From Bacteroidota bacterium (GTDB taxonomy: Bacteria; Bacteroidota; Bacteroidia; B-17B0; Aurantibacillaceae): a stretch of 64,000 nt of DNA. Position numbers and translations under genes: made by a program. The notes below the pieces were generated by a model. It was not told where the DNA came from. It searched no databases and worked only from the letters and a program-made list of their open reading frames with translations. Below are positions 18,696 to 26,773 of this stretch, piece after piece; position 1 is the first letter of the stretch, and each line of letters begins with the position of its first letter. The DNA lies in the NCBI GenBank assembly GCA_030692515.1, contig JAUXZS010000020.1, forward strand, positions 620,001 through 684,000. Reading direction: 5' to 3'.

Positions 18696-19490
18696 ATGTT
18701 TAAGAAATACTTCCTTCTATTAATTTTAGCAATTGGAACAACTTCATTTGCGCAGACATCAAGTACAAGTCCAGAATATGAAGGAAAAGTGGTTGGTGGA
18801 AAAGAACAAATTGAACAGATATTGCAAACGCAATTAACCTTACCTAAAACAATTTTAACTTCTAATTTTGATGTTGAAATAACTTGCTTTTTTGATATTG
18901 ATACTGCCGGAAATGCAGTAAATATTAAAATGGAAGGCGTTACAAACAATGTTTTGCGTAACGAACTAAAACGCATCTTTAATTTTTTTAAGTTTTTTAA
19001 AACTTTAAACTTACCCAACGAAAGCAGACCCTACTTTTTAATTTTTAAATTATCTACAGAAAAATACAATCGTTACTTTAAACAAAAAAACAAATTAAAT
19101 TTTAAAAACCCATTACCTGCCGATACAAGCTTTGTGATTTATACGAAAGCAGATAAGTCGCCGGAATATTATAAAAATGGTGATGACGGATTAGCAGAAC
19201 TTATTCTTTCAAAAATGGAATATCCAAAATTGGCAATAGAAAAATCTGTAGAAGGTACAGTAGTAATAGAGTTTGTTGTAGAAGCCAATGGCTACTTAAG
19301 TAATATAGCCGTAAAACAACCAGTGGGCGCAGGTTGCACCGAAGAAGCGTTAAGAGTAATAAAACTTACCAGATGGCAACCAGCAGTTGTAAATAATAAA
19401 TTTGCACGATACAAAACCCAATACCCAATTACGTTTAGTTTACGAAATATAAATAAGGATAACACCGGTGCAAATTCAATGGGGCAGTAA
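18696..19490 (+). CDS. TonB C-terminal domain protein (energy-transducer-like)
   Basis: 264 residues with a signal peptide (FKKYFLLLILAIGTTSFAQ). Residues about 165-250 are a TonB C-terminal domain: MEYPKLAIEKSVEGTVVIEF, then VKQPVGAGCTEEALRVI and WQPAVVNNKFARY. The N-terminus looks cleavable rather than a membrane anchor and there is no proline-rich spacer, so it probably acts in the periplasm as a soluble relative instead of as a true ExbBD-coupled TonB. An N-terminal region (residues 25-140) looks like a second, degenerate copy of the same fold. It follows the DUF5686 barrel gene by 42 bases. Confidence 0.88.
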   Translation: MFKKYFLLLILAIGTTSFAQTSSTSPEYEGKVVGGKEQIEQILQTQLTLPKTILTSNFDVEITCFFDIDTAGNAVNIKMEGVTNNVLRNELKRIFNFFKFFKTLNLPNESRPYFLIFKLSTEKYNRYFKQKNKLNFKNPLPADTSFVIYTKADKSPEYYKNGDDGLAELILSKMEYPKLAIEKSVEGTVVIEFVVEANGYLSNIAVKQPVGAGCTEEALRVIKLTRWQPAVVNNKFARYKTQYPITFSLRNINKDNTGANSMGQ

Positions 19491-19570
19491 TATTAGAGAG
19501 TTAATGGTAATTTTTAAAAGGAAAACAAATAACCATGAATACGACATTGACAATAAACAGAATTAACAAT

Positions 19571-20398
19571 ATGAAAATAATAAAAAAACTTTTAATAATT
19601 GTACTGACCCTTTTCCTGCTAACAAATTGCAAACAGTACATTCAGGTTTTCGACACAGCCTCAAAGACAGTTAAAATATCAGACACCCTTGCAATTTTTG
19701 AAACAGACAGCGTTAAAATATCTTATACTTTTTGGTCCGACAAAGGACTAATGTCTTTTTCTATTTTCAATAAACTTGACAAGCCAATTTATATTGATTG
19801 GAAAAGTTGCGCTTTCATCGACAATGGTAATAAACTTAATTATTGGGATGACGGGCAGTTGACAATCACTGATATGAAATCTCGCTACGGCAGTTACTTT
19901 TATAGCGGACCTTTATTAGAACCTGGCTTTACATTAAACAAAGGTGTTCAAATTACAACTTCAACCTCAAAAGTAATTAAACCTGAACGAATCACATTTA
20001 TACCACCTAAATCTAACTATACAAGGACACAATTCTATTTAATGCCGAACAGAAATTTCTATTCTATTGATCGGAAAGTTGCTACTAAAACTAAAGTTAA
20101 ACGCAATGATAAACCTAGAAAAAAGACTGACATTCACGAACTAAAATATGATTACAATAATTCTCCTTTTAAAATCAGAAATTATCTAGCCTTTTCTCTT
20201 AGCGAAAATTCTTCTAATTTCTTTTATGTCGACAATGAATTCTTCCTAACATCTGTAAAAGAAATGGACTACAGGCACTATCAAGGACGCCACGTTATGG
20301 ACAATGGAAAAATCAGTAAAAAAGAATGGATGCCATTTACAAAACCATCTTCATTCTTCTTAAAACTCGAAGGTGTTGACAACATAGAAAGTAGATAA
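19571..20398 (+). CDS. Hypothetical lipoprotein, 275 aa, atypical codon use
   Basis: The start was chosen at MKIIKKLLIIVLTLFLLTNC, a lipoprotein signal with a lipobox (LLTNC); an upstream ATG would prefix twelve polar residues before it. The mature protein has alternating strands (DKPIYIDWKSCAFIDNG, TRTQFYLMPNRNFYSI) reminiscent of unnamed Bacteroidota lipoproteins; no family is recognised. Aspartate is written mostly GAC (about 12 of 17), whereas neighbouring genes mostly use GAT, so it may be a recent arrival. A GC-richer imperfect stem-loop follows the stop codon. Function unknown. Confidence 0.78.
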   Translation: MKIIKKLLIIVLTLFLLTNCKQYIQVFDTASKTVKISDTLAIFETDSVKISYTFWSDKGLMSFSIFNKLDKPIYIDWKSCAFIDNGNKLNYWDDGQLTITDMKSRYGSYFYSGPLLEPGFTLNKGVQITTSTSKVIKPERITFIPPKSNYTRTQFYLMPNRNFYSIDRKVATKTKVKRNDKPRKKTDIHELKYDYNNSPFKIRNYLAFSLSENSSNFFYVDNEFFLTSVKEMDYRHYQGRHVMDNGKISKKEWMPFTKPSSFFLKLEGVDNIESR

Positions 20399-20423
20399 GC
20401 AATGAGGCGCTAAAATCAAGCAA

Positions 20424-20454
20424 TTGCGCAATGCGGGTTTTCGGCACATCGCAA
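20424..20454. repeat. Imperfect stem-loop behind the atypical lipoprotein
   Basis: Arms TTGCGCAATGC and GCACATCGCAA pair at both ends around a symmetric 3-base internal loop, enclosing the loop GGGTTTTCG. It is clearly GC-richer than the surroundings. No T run follows, so it is not a standard terminator. It may be a cassette border or a recombination-type hairpin; no GTTRRRY integron core is visible. Confidence 0.5.
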
Positions 20455-20470
20455 GATTAATTCAAAAAAT

Positions 20471-20899
20471 TTAAAATTTCTTTAAAGCCCAATTCTCTTT
20501 ATCACGCATTAGTTTAGAATCTTTTGCGGTTTTATCTTTGTATCCACAAAGGTGAAGTATGCCGTGAATGATGACACGTTTTATTTCTGTTTCAAAATTT
20601 GCATCAAACTTTTTAGCATTTTCTTTTACGCGCTCTACGCTAATAATGATATCGCCGTTAATTAAATTTCCTTCGCAATAATCAAACGTAATAATATCTG
20701 TGTAGGTAGAATGATTCAGGAATTGAATGTTAGTTTTTAAAAGTTCTTCGTCCGTAGTAAAAACAAAATTTATTTGTCCTAATTTTTTCTTTTCTAACTC
20801 AATAATTTTTTTTACCCACTGTTTAGTTTTTATCTTTTCAGATAATTTAAAGTGAATTGGTCTAGAATCTATTTCTTGATTTTGAAAGGAGATAGCCAT
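20471..20899 (-). CDS. ybeY: Endoribonuclease YbeY (rRNA maturation)
   Basis: 142 residues. YbeY is a zinc metalloprotein needed for 3' processing of 16S rRNA and ribosome quality control. The signature region reads VIIHGILHLCGYKDKTAKDS: two histidines of the HxxxHLxGYxH motif are present, but the usual third histidine is replaced (GYKD). I recall the same KDK variant in other Bacteroidota, so this is probably lineage-normal and not a defect. LNHSTYTDIITFDY is also typical. It follows the lipoprotein gene by 2 bases, which in turn follows serS by 2 bases, forming a serS-lipoprotein-ybeY operon. Confidence 0.93.
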   Translation of the reverse strand: MAISFQNQEIDSRPIHFKLSEKIKTKQWVKKIIELEKKKLGQINFVFTTDEELLKTNIQFLNHSTYTDIITFDYCEGNLINGDIIISVERVKENAKKFDANFETEIKRVIIHGILHLCGYKDKTAKDSKLMRDKENWALKKF

Positions 20900-20901
20900 A
20901 A

Positions 20902-21492
20902 TTATAAGGAAAGCGTGTCTTTAATGACTACTGGTAATTGCCCATTATTTCTCACTTTTATTAAAGCCTCAATGCCTTTTAAAGAGGTTTTAAATTCTTG
21001 TAGGCTAGTGTAAAATATTTTTTGTTGCGCTTGTCCGGCATCCACTAAATTATTGGCTTGTTTTTTTTCGAGGTTGGTATATTCAATTAATTTTTCCTCG
21101 TCAATTACTTTATTTTTGGCGTCGCTTTTTAATTTCTCTAATTGAGAGTTAACTAATTTTATTCTTGCTACCACAGACTTTCTATTTAAATCAAAATTTA
21201 CTAAGCTATTTCCACTCGCATAAAACTGTTGTATAAAATCTGCTTCTGTTTTACTAACAGTATCGGTAATGTTTTGCTGAATAAATTGTTTGTATTGATT
21301 ATAGCGTAAAATAGCTTTATTTAAAATAAGCGTGTCTGTTTTTTCAGACTCTTTTGCAAAAGCATTTACGGCTCCGCTTAAACTATCTAAGGCTTTTATT
21401 TCTAAGGCATAAATATCGTTTCTATTACAGGACTGAAAAATTAATCCAGCAAAAAATAAAAAAACAAAACAATATTTAAATCCTTGAATCAT
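20902..21492 (-). CDS. Hypothetical lipoprotein with coiled coil, 196 aa
   Basis: The N-terminus (FKYCFVFLFFAGLIFQSC) is a lipoprotein signal ending in a lipobox cysteine. The rest is helical and charged with heptad-like stretches (VARIKLVNSQLEKLKSDAKN, IEYTNLEKKQANNLVDA), so it probably forms a coiled coil in the periplasm. No family name is recognised. It sits between serS and ybeY with 2-base gaps on both sides, hence it is made from the same transcript. Confidence 0.8.
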   Translation of the reverse strand: MIQGFKYCFVFLFFAGLIFQSCNRNDIYALEIKALDSLSGAVNAFAKESEKTDTLILNKAILRYNQYKQFIQQNITDTVSKTEADFIQQFYASGNSLVNFDLNRKSVVARIKLVNSQLEKLKSDAKNKVIDEEKLIEYTNLEKKQANNLVDAGQAQQKIFYTSLQEFKTSLKGIEALIKVRNNGQLPVVIKDTLSL

Positions 21493-21494
21493 TA

Positions 21495-22769
21495 TTAGTT
21501 TATAATATCAAAACCACAATATGGCACTAACACTTTTGGAATTTTTATACCCTCAGGAGTTTGATTGTTTTCTAATAAAGCAGCAACAATTCTTGGTAAA
21601 GCTAAAGCGCTTCCGTTTAAGCTGTGCGCCAATTGTGTTTTTCCATTGGCATCTTTAAATCTGCATTTTAAACGGTTGGTTTGAAATGTTTCAAAATTAC
21701 TAACACTACTAACCTCTAACCATCTTTCTTGCGCTGCGCTCCATACTTCCATATCATACGTTAAAGCACTTGCAAAACTCATATCGCCACCACATAATTT
21801 TAAAGTTCTAAATGGTAATTCCAATTCTTTTAATAAACCAGCAACATACTCGCGCATTTCTTCTAACGTCTCGTAGCTTTTATCAGGATGCGTTATTTGT
21901 ACAATTTCTACTTTATCAAATTGATGCAAACGATTTAATCCACGTACATCTTTTCCGTAGCTTCCTGCTTCTCTTCTAAAGCAAGGAGTATAGGCAGTAT
22001 TTTTAACCGGCAAATCGGCTTCCTTTAAAATAACATCGCGGTAAATATTTGTTACCGGCACCTCAGCTGTTGGTATTAAATATAAATTATCAACGGTGCA
22101 ATGATACATTTGTCCTTCTTTATCCGGTAATTGTCCGGTACCATATCCACTATCTTCATTCACAACAATTGGTGGTTGAATTTCTAAATAACCTTTTGCT
22201 GTTGCGCGATCTAAAAAGAAATTAATTAAGGCGCGTTGTAAGCGTGCGCATTTACCTTTGTAAACCGGAAAACCTGCGCCTGCAATTTTAACCCCTAATT
22301 CAAAATCAATTAAATTATATTTTGTTGTTAAATCCCAATGCGGCACAAAACCCGGAGCGAGTTTTGGTTTTTCGCCATGTTCAAAAACTACTTCATTATC
22401 TTCGGGAGTTTTACCTAAGGGCACAGTTAAATTTGGCGTGTTGGGAACTAAAACTAATAGCTGATGAATTTCATCTTCCACTAACTTTAATTGCTCGTCT
22501 AGTTCTTTTTCTTTTTGCTTTAATTCGGTAGTTCTAATTTTTACTTTTTCAGCTTCTTCTTTTTTACCACTTTTCATTAACTCACCAATTTGTTTTGCAA
22601 TTTGGTTTGCTTCAGCTTTTATATTATCTCCTTCACCCTGAATAGCTCTGCGTTGCGCATCTTTTTCTAAAACCGAATTTAGTATACTTTCAGCATCTTT
22701 AAAATTTTTGATTGCCAAACGTTTTAAAACATCTTCTTTATTTTCTCTGATATTAATTAATTGCAACAT
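21495..22769 (-). CDS. serS: Seryl-tRNA synthetase
   Basis: 424 residues, normal length. Class II synthetase that charges tRNA-Ser and tRNA-Sec with serine. The N-terminal helical arm (residues 1-110, with the KQIGELMKSGKKEEAEKVK coiled coil) binds the tRNA. The catalytic core shows motif 2 (CFRREAGSYGKDVRGLNRLH) and motif 3 (LNGSALALPRIVAALLEN), and the C-terminus is PYCGFDII. It is first gene of the serS-lipoprotein-ybeY operon; a TAAATTTG -7 box lies about 25 bases ahead of the ATG. Confidence 0.98.
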   Translation of the reverse strand: MLQLINIRENKEDVLKRLAIKNFKDAESILNSVLEKDAQRRAIQGEGDNIKAEANQIAKQIGELMKSGKKEEAEKVKIRTTELKQKEKELDEQLKLVEDEIHQLLVLVPNTPNLTVPLGKTPEDNEVVFEHGEKPKLAPGFVPHWDLTTKYNLIDFELGVKIAGAGFPVYKGKCARLQRALINFFLDRATAKGYLEIQPPIVVNEDSGYGTGQLPDKEGQMYHCTVDNLYLIPTAEVPVTNIYRDVILKEADLPVKNTAYTPCFRREAGSYGKDVRGLNRLHQFDKVEIVQITHPDKSYETLEEMREYVAGLLKELELPFRTLKLCGGDMSFASALTYDMEVWSAAQERWLEVSSVSNFETFQTNRLKCRFKDANGKTQLAHSLNGSALALPRIVAALLENNQTPEGIKIPKVLVPYCGFDIIN

Positions 22770-22793
22770 AGTGTTCGGTTTTTATTTAGAGTA

Positions 22794-22801
22794 CAAATTT
22801 A
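22794..22801 (-). promoter_or_regulatory. -7 promoter element of serS
   Basis: Reads TAAATTTG on the minus strand, a full match to the TAnnTTTG consensus, placed 24 bases before the serS ATG. A -33 TTTG box is not found at normal spacing. Confidence 0.5.
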
Positions 22802-22860
22802 ATTTTTTAAACGAAGGTATTATTTTTGAGGGGCATTGTTTTTAAGAACTTTAATAAACA

Positions 22861-22891
22861 GAAAAAGCCCACCAATTTAACGGAGGGCTTT
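22861..22891 (-). terminator. Terminator of the rplU-rpmA operon
   Basis: Arms AAAGCCC / GGGCTTT, extended by a CC/GG pair, enclose an AT-rich loop and are followed on the minus strand by TTTTTC. It lies 20 bases beyond the rpmA stop and upstream of serS. Confidence 0.85.
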
Positions 22892-22910
22892 ATTCTAAAA
22901 AAAATATTTA

Positions 22911-23171
22911 TTATCCTTCGATAGGAACAATAGATACATAAGATCTATCGTCTCTTTTCTTTTTGAAAACAACTTTACCATCAACTAAAGCGTATAAAGT
23001 ATGGTCTTTACCAATACCAACACCTTCGCCTGGGTTATGTTTAGTTCCACGTTGACGAACAATAATGTTTCCTGCGATACAAGCTTGTCCACCAAAGATT
23101 TTAACGCCTAAACGTTTACTATGCGAATCTCTACCATTATCTGATGAACCCGCGCCTTTTTTGTGTGCCAT
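22911..23171 (-). CDS. rpmA: 50S ribosomal protein L27
   Basis: 86 residues, normal length. The N-terminus [20 protein letters not shown] is the family hallmark, and this tail reaches the peptidyl-transferase centre. [20 protein letters not shown] and [18 protein letters not shown] follow. The protein starts directly with the mature-type sequence and has no cleavable Firmicutes-type extension. It is co-transcribed with rplU, 71 bases downstream, and followed by a terminator. Confidence 0.98.
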   Translation of the reverse strand: MAHKKGAGSSDNGRDSHSKRLGVKIFGGQACIAGNIIVRQRGTKHNPGEGVGIGKDHTLYALVDGKVVFKKKRDDRSYVSIVPIEG

Positions 23172-23242
23172 TTTATTTTAATTTAAATTTATGATTCAAG
23201 ATTTAAGAGTTCTTACATCTTATATCTAACTTCTTAAATTGG

Positions 23243-23731
23243 TTAATCTTTTTTCTTAGCTACTTTTTTTGCAGCAGCCTTTTTAGGCGCAGCTTTTTTT
23301 GCTGGAGCTTTTTTAACAGCAGCAACTTTTTCAACTACTACAGCATCAGCTTTTTTAACTAATCCTTGAGTACGAATTTTACGAGTTGCAGTTAATTCAG
23401 TTTCTTTTAATGTTTCACCTTTTGGCAATACACCTTGAATAAGAATTTGAGTTAAACATTGACGGTGATTATTCCATTTTTGATACCCCTTACGGCGCTT
23501 CTTCTTGAAAATAATTACTTTATCACCTTTAAGGTGACTGATTACTGTGGCAGCTACTTTAGCGCCATCTACGGTTGGGTTTCCAACTGAAATTTTTCCT
23601 CCGTTATCTAATAAGAAAACTTTGTCAAATTCAATTTTCTCGCCCTCGTTAGCCTCTAGGCGGTGAACGTAAACTTTGTTTCCACGTTCCACTTTAAATT
23701 GTTGCCCGGCTATTTCTACAATTGCGTACAT
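23243..23731 (-). CDS. rplU: 50S ribosomal protein L21 with Lys/Ala-rich C-terminal extension
   Basis: 162 residues against about 103 in most bacteria. Residues 1-102 are a normal L21 (MYAIVEIAGQQFKVERG, KVIIFKKKRRKGYQKWNNHRQ), which binds 23S rRNA domain. The extra 60 residues (KADAVVVEKVAAVKKAPAKK, followed by KKAAAKK-type repeats) are highly basic and probably disordered, as seen in some other Bacteroidota ribosomal proteins. The promoter upstream matches the phylum consensus perfectly, and a 13-base hairpin (CCCTTAAAAAGGG) lies at the predicted 5' end of the mRNA, which might serve in leader control. Confidence 0.96.
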   Translation of the reverse strand: MYAIVEIAGQQFKVERGNKVYVHRLEANEGEKIEFDKVFLLDNGGKISVGNPTVDGAKVAATVISHLKGDKVIIFKKKRRKGYQKWNNHRQCLTQILIQGVLPKGETLKETELTATRKIRTQGLVKKADAVVVEKVAAVKKAPAKKAAPKKAAAKKVAKKKD

Positions 23732-23758
23732 TTAATTTGGTTTTAATTGTTAATAAAT

Positions 23759-23771
23759 CCCTTAAAAAGGG
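23759..23771 (-). promoter_or_regulatory. Short hairpin in the rplU leader
   Basis: CCCTT-AAA-AAGGG (palindromic, so the same on both strands) lies about 28 bases ahead of the rplU ATG and directly behind the predicted transcription start. An r-protein leader role is possible; it is too small to assign to a known family. Confidence 0.3.
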
Positions 23772-23775
23772 GACG

Positions 23776-23806
23776 CAAATATACTTAATTCTTATTAACC
23801 TACAAA
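23776..23806 (-). promoter_or_regulatory. Consensus Bacteroidota promoter of rplU-rpmA
   Basis: On the minus strand: TTTG, 19 bases, TATATTTG. Both boxes match the housekeeping sigma (SigABfr-type) consensus exactly with the usual spacing, as expected for a highly expressed ribosomal operon. Confidence 0.8.
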
Positions 23807-23808
23807 AA

Positions 23809-24681
23809 TTAATCTCGGTTTATCAAATAAACGCTCAAAATAATTACCACAATGCTAAAAATCTGGTAAAAATTAACTAATTCCCCGTCAAAAAGTCCCC
23901 AACCAATAGCCACAATAGGTATTAAATAGGTGCAACTGCTCGCAAAGACAGTTCCGGAGTTTTTTATGAGAACATTATAGGCAATTACGGATAATGCAGT
24001 ACCTACAATGGCTAAAATACTAATGTAGCCTAGCGAAGATAAAGCTTGCGGAGAGGTAGCCATGTGGGTTGTAAAGTCTGAAAAACCAAAGAGGTAGATT
24101 AAAGCAATTGGTCCGGTAATACAAAAAGCCCAAACTGTTGCTGTTATTGAATTTATATCGCTCAAATATTTTTTAATACCACTAATGCTAATGGCGTAAA
24201 AGAAAGTAGCGGCTAATACCAATAAACCATAGAGTATATTATTAGAATTATTACTCCCCGCATCAAAAATCATTAAACAAGTAGCCCCAATAAAACCAAC
24301 TATTATCCCTACAATCTGCATTGGCTTTGGTTTTACCTTTAACCAAAACAAACCAACTAAAACCGTAAACAAAGGCGTTAAAGCATTAAGCATGCCTGTT
24401 AAGCTGCTGCTAATTTGAGTTTCGGCCTTAGTAAATAAAAATGCCGGAATTAAATTCCCAAAAACACCCATTAAAATTAAACCTTTCCAATATTTTTTGA
24501 AATCGATTTTATAATATTTTACTAGTAGAGGAGCTAAAAATATAAAAGCAATTGAGATTCTTAAAGCAGCCACTTCATCGCTTGAAAAGGCATCTAAACC
24601 TCGCTTCATTAAAATAAACGAACTTCCCCATACAACAGACAAAATAATTAATAATGTCCAGGCAAGTTTTTTGTTTTGCAT
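23809..24681 (-). CDS. EamA (DMT superfamily) transporter
   Basis: 290 residues with ten predicted membrane helices arranged as two EamA repeats (helices 1-5 with SVVWGSSFILMKRGLDAFSS; helices 6-10 with LVLAATFFYAISISGIKKYL). Family members export amino acids, nucleotides or other metabolites at the inner membrane; the substrate is not predictable. The gene ends 2 bases from the rplU promoter and is transcribed on its own. Confidence 0.93.
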   Translation of the reverse strand: MQNKKLAWTLLIILSVVWGSSFILMKRGLDAFSSDEVAALRISIAFIFLAPLLVKYYKIDFKKYWKGLILMGVFGNLIPAFLFTKAETQISSSLTGMLNALTPLFTVLVGLFWLKVKPKPMQIVGIIVGFIGATCLMIFDAGSNNSNNILYGLLVLAATFFYAISISGIKKYLSDINSITATVWAFCITGPIALIYLFGFSDFTTHMATSPQALSSLGYISILAIVGTALSVIAYNVLIKNSGTVFASSCTYLIPIVAIGWGLFDGELVNFYQIFSIVVIILSVYLINRD

Positions 24682-24725
24682 GCGGCGAATTTAAGGGGAA
24701 ATTGCGAGATTGCCACGGAATAAAA

Positions 24726-24772
24726 TTAGCCACTAATTTCACTAATTACACAAATTGAATTTCTTAAAGCAA
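24726..24772. repeat. Intergenic repeat unit (copy 1)
   Basis: Begins TTAGCCACTAATTTCACTAA and ends TTAAAGCAA. It shares 24 of its first 30 positions, and the TTAAAGCAA end, with a second copy near 54.0 kb. It lies in the spacer between the divergent EamA and S1-protein genes. A GTGGC further right (24815-24819 region) could form the opposite arm of a larger dyad. Confidence 0.6.
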
Positions 24773-24867
24773 GAGCTTCCAAAAAAACCTGTATGAATCC
24801 ATAATCCCGATAACTATTGGGTCTGTGGCAAAAATAAACCTTATCTTCGTGCAAAAATTAAAGAAGA

Positions 24868-25743
24868 ATGATTGAGATTGGAAAAATAAATAACCTTACG
24901 ATATTAAGAGAAACCACAGTAGGTTTATATTTAGGAGATGATGAACGCAACGATGTATTGTTACCTAACTCATTTATAAAAGAAGAGCATAAAGTTGGAG
25001 ATAAGTTAGATGTTTTTATTTATAACGATTCGGAAGACAGAATAATAGCAACAACTAAAAACCCTTACGTTAAAATAAATGAGTTTGCTTATTTACGCGT
25101 TGTTTCTGTATCTGAAGTTGGCGCGTTTTTAGATTGGGGCTTGGAAAAAGATTTATTGGTTCCCTATAGCGAACAAAAACATAAAATGAGTGAAGATAAT
25201 TTTTATGTAGTGTATGTTTATTTAGATGAAGTAACCAATAGGATTGTAGCTTCTAATAAAATTGATAAGTTTTTAGATAACGAAACCATACAATTAACAG
25301 AGGGCGAACCTGTTGATTTAATTATTTACGAAGAATCACCGCTTGGCTTCAGTTGCATTATTAACGGGGCACACAAAGGTTTAATTTATCATAACGATAT
25401 TTTTAAGGAAGTTTTTATTGGTGATGAAATGGAAGGGTTTGTAAAAACCATTAGAGAAGATAAATTGATTGATATCAGCTTTCAAAAAAGTGGTTTTAAA
25501 AATGTTTTAGATTCTACTGAAGTGGTGATGGAATATCTTCAAAAAAATAATGGTTTTTTAAATTTACATGACAAAAGCACTCCAGAAGAAATATCTATTA
25601 GATTAAGTATGAGTAAAGCAACATTTAAAAAAGCTATAGGTATTTTATATCGCCATCGTAAAGTTTTAATAAAACCCGATGGTGTTTATTTGGTAAAAGA
25701 AGAAACTCCAAAAGAGGAACCAAAAGATGCAGAAGCAGAATAA
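24868..25743 (+). CDS. S1-like RNA-binding protein of the CvfB family
   Basis: 291 residues. Three successive S1-type OB folds (residues about 5-65, 72-140 and 150-215, for example LRVVSVSEVGAFLDWGLEKDLLVPYSEQ) are followed by a winged-helix end (MSKATFKKAIGILYRHRKVL). Staphylococcal CvfB binds RNA and affects virulence factor levels; in Bacteroidota the role is unknown. An acidic tail (KEEPKDAEAE) follows. It is probably co-transcribed with asd, 37 bases downstream. A near-consensus TATCTTCG box lies 19 bases before the ATG. Confidence 0.9.
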   Translation: MIEIGKINNLTILRETTVGLYLGDDERNDVLLPNSFIKEEHKVGDKLDVFIYNDSEDRIIATTKNPYVKINEFAYLRVVSVSEVGAFLDWGLEKDLLVPYSEQKHKMSEDNFYVVYVYLDEVTNRIVASNKIDKFLDNETIQLTEGEPVDLIIYEESPLGFSCIINGAHKGLIYHNDIFKEVFIGDEMEGFVKTIREDKLIDISFQKSGFKNVLDSTEVVMEYLQKNNGFLNLHDKSTPEEISIRLSMSKATFKKAIGILYRHRKVLIKPDGVYLVKEETPKEEPKDAEAE

Positions 25744-25780
25744 AAATATATTAATTTTACAAAAAAAATAAATCAATAAA

Positions 25781-26773
25781 ATGAAAATTGCAGTTGTTGG
25801 CGCCACTGGATTAGTAGGCACAAAAATGTTAGAAGTTTTAGCGGAAAGAAATTTTCCGGTTACAGAATTAATACCTGTTGCATCAGAAAGATCGGTAGGA
25901 AAAGAAATTACATTTAAGGATAAAAAATATAGCGTTCATTCGATGGAACAAGCTATTGCCGCTAAACCGCAAATTGCTTTATTTTCTGCCGGTGGCGATA
26001 CTTCAAAAGAATGGGCACCTAAATTTGCAGCAGCTGGAATTACAGTAATTGATAATTCATCTGCTTGGAGAATGGACCCAGCAAAAAAACTAGTTGTACC
26101 AGAAGTTAATGCAAACGCATTATCAAAAGACGATAAAATAATTGCTAATCCAAATTGTTCAACCATACAAATGGTGGTGGTATTAAATCCACTTCATAAA
26201 AAATATAAAATAAAAAGAGTTGTTGTATCAACCTACCAAAGTGTTACAGGCACTGGTGTAAAAGCAGTATCACAATTAATGAACGAAAGAAAAGATGGTA
26301 AGAGTGATGAGATGGCGTATAAATATAAAATTGATTTAAATGTTATTCCACAAATAGATGTTTTTTTAGAAAACGGTTACACCAAAGAAGAAATGAAAAT
26401 GGTGAACGAAACTAAAAAAATAATGCAAGATGATGCGATTGCCTTAACTGCTACAACAGTTCGTATTCCTGTAATGGGCGGGCATAGCGAAAGTGTAAAT
26501 ATTGAATTTGAAAATGAATTTGTTGTAGAAGATATTTTTAAAATGATGGCGAACACACCTGGAATTATTTTGGAAGATGATATTAAAAATCAAATTTATC
26601 CAATGCCATTAAACGCTCATAACAAAGATGAAGTTTTTGTTGGCAGAATAAGAAGAGACGAATCTCAACCAAAAACTTTAAACCTTTGGATAGTTGCCGA
26701 TAATTTAAGAAAAGGCGCTGCAACCAATGCTGTTCAAATTGCTGAATACCTTTTAGCATCGAAGCTAATTTAA
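25781..26773 (+). CDS. asd: Aspartate-semialdehyde dehydrogenase
   Basis: 330 residues. NADPH-dependent reduction of aspartyl phosphate in the lysine, threonine, methionine and diaminopimelate pathways. The Rossmann start GATGLVGTKML, the catalytic NPNCSTIQ (Cys about 126), the substrate-binding RIPVMGGHSES and the closing IAEYLLASKL are all present; length is normal. It follows the CvfB-like gene by 37 bases. A structured inverted-repeat element lies immediately behind the stop codon. Confidence 0.97.
   Translation: MKIAVVGATGLVGTKMLEVLAERNFPVTELIPVASERSVGKEITFKDKKYSVHSMEQAIAAKPQIALFSAGGDTSKEWAPKFAAAGITVIDNSSAWRMDPAKKLVVPEVNANALSKDDKIIANPNCSTIQMVVVLNPLHKKYKIKRVVVSTYQSVTGTGVKAVSQLMNERKDGKSDEMAYKYKIDLNVIPQIDVFLENGYTKEEMKMVNETKKIMQDDAIALTATTVRIPVMGGHSESVNIEFENEFVVEDIFKMMANTPGIILEDDIKNQIYPMPLNAHNKDEVFVGRIRRDESQPKTLNLWIVADNLRKGAATNAVQIAEYLLASKLI

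Noticed and set aside
18665-19018. 117-codon open frame opposite the TonB-like gene
   Set aside because: Antisense to a gene with a signal peptide and a recognised domain; no family resemblance of its own.
19535-19570. Upstream ATG for the 275-residue lipoprotein
   Set aside because: It would place twelve polar residues before a textbook lipoprotein signal peptide.
20424-20454. Stem-loop as an integron attC site
   Set aside because: No GTTRRRY core or matching R-box pair is visible and there is no integrase gene, so only a cassette-like resemblance is claimed.
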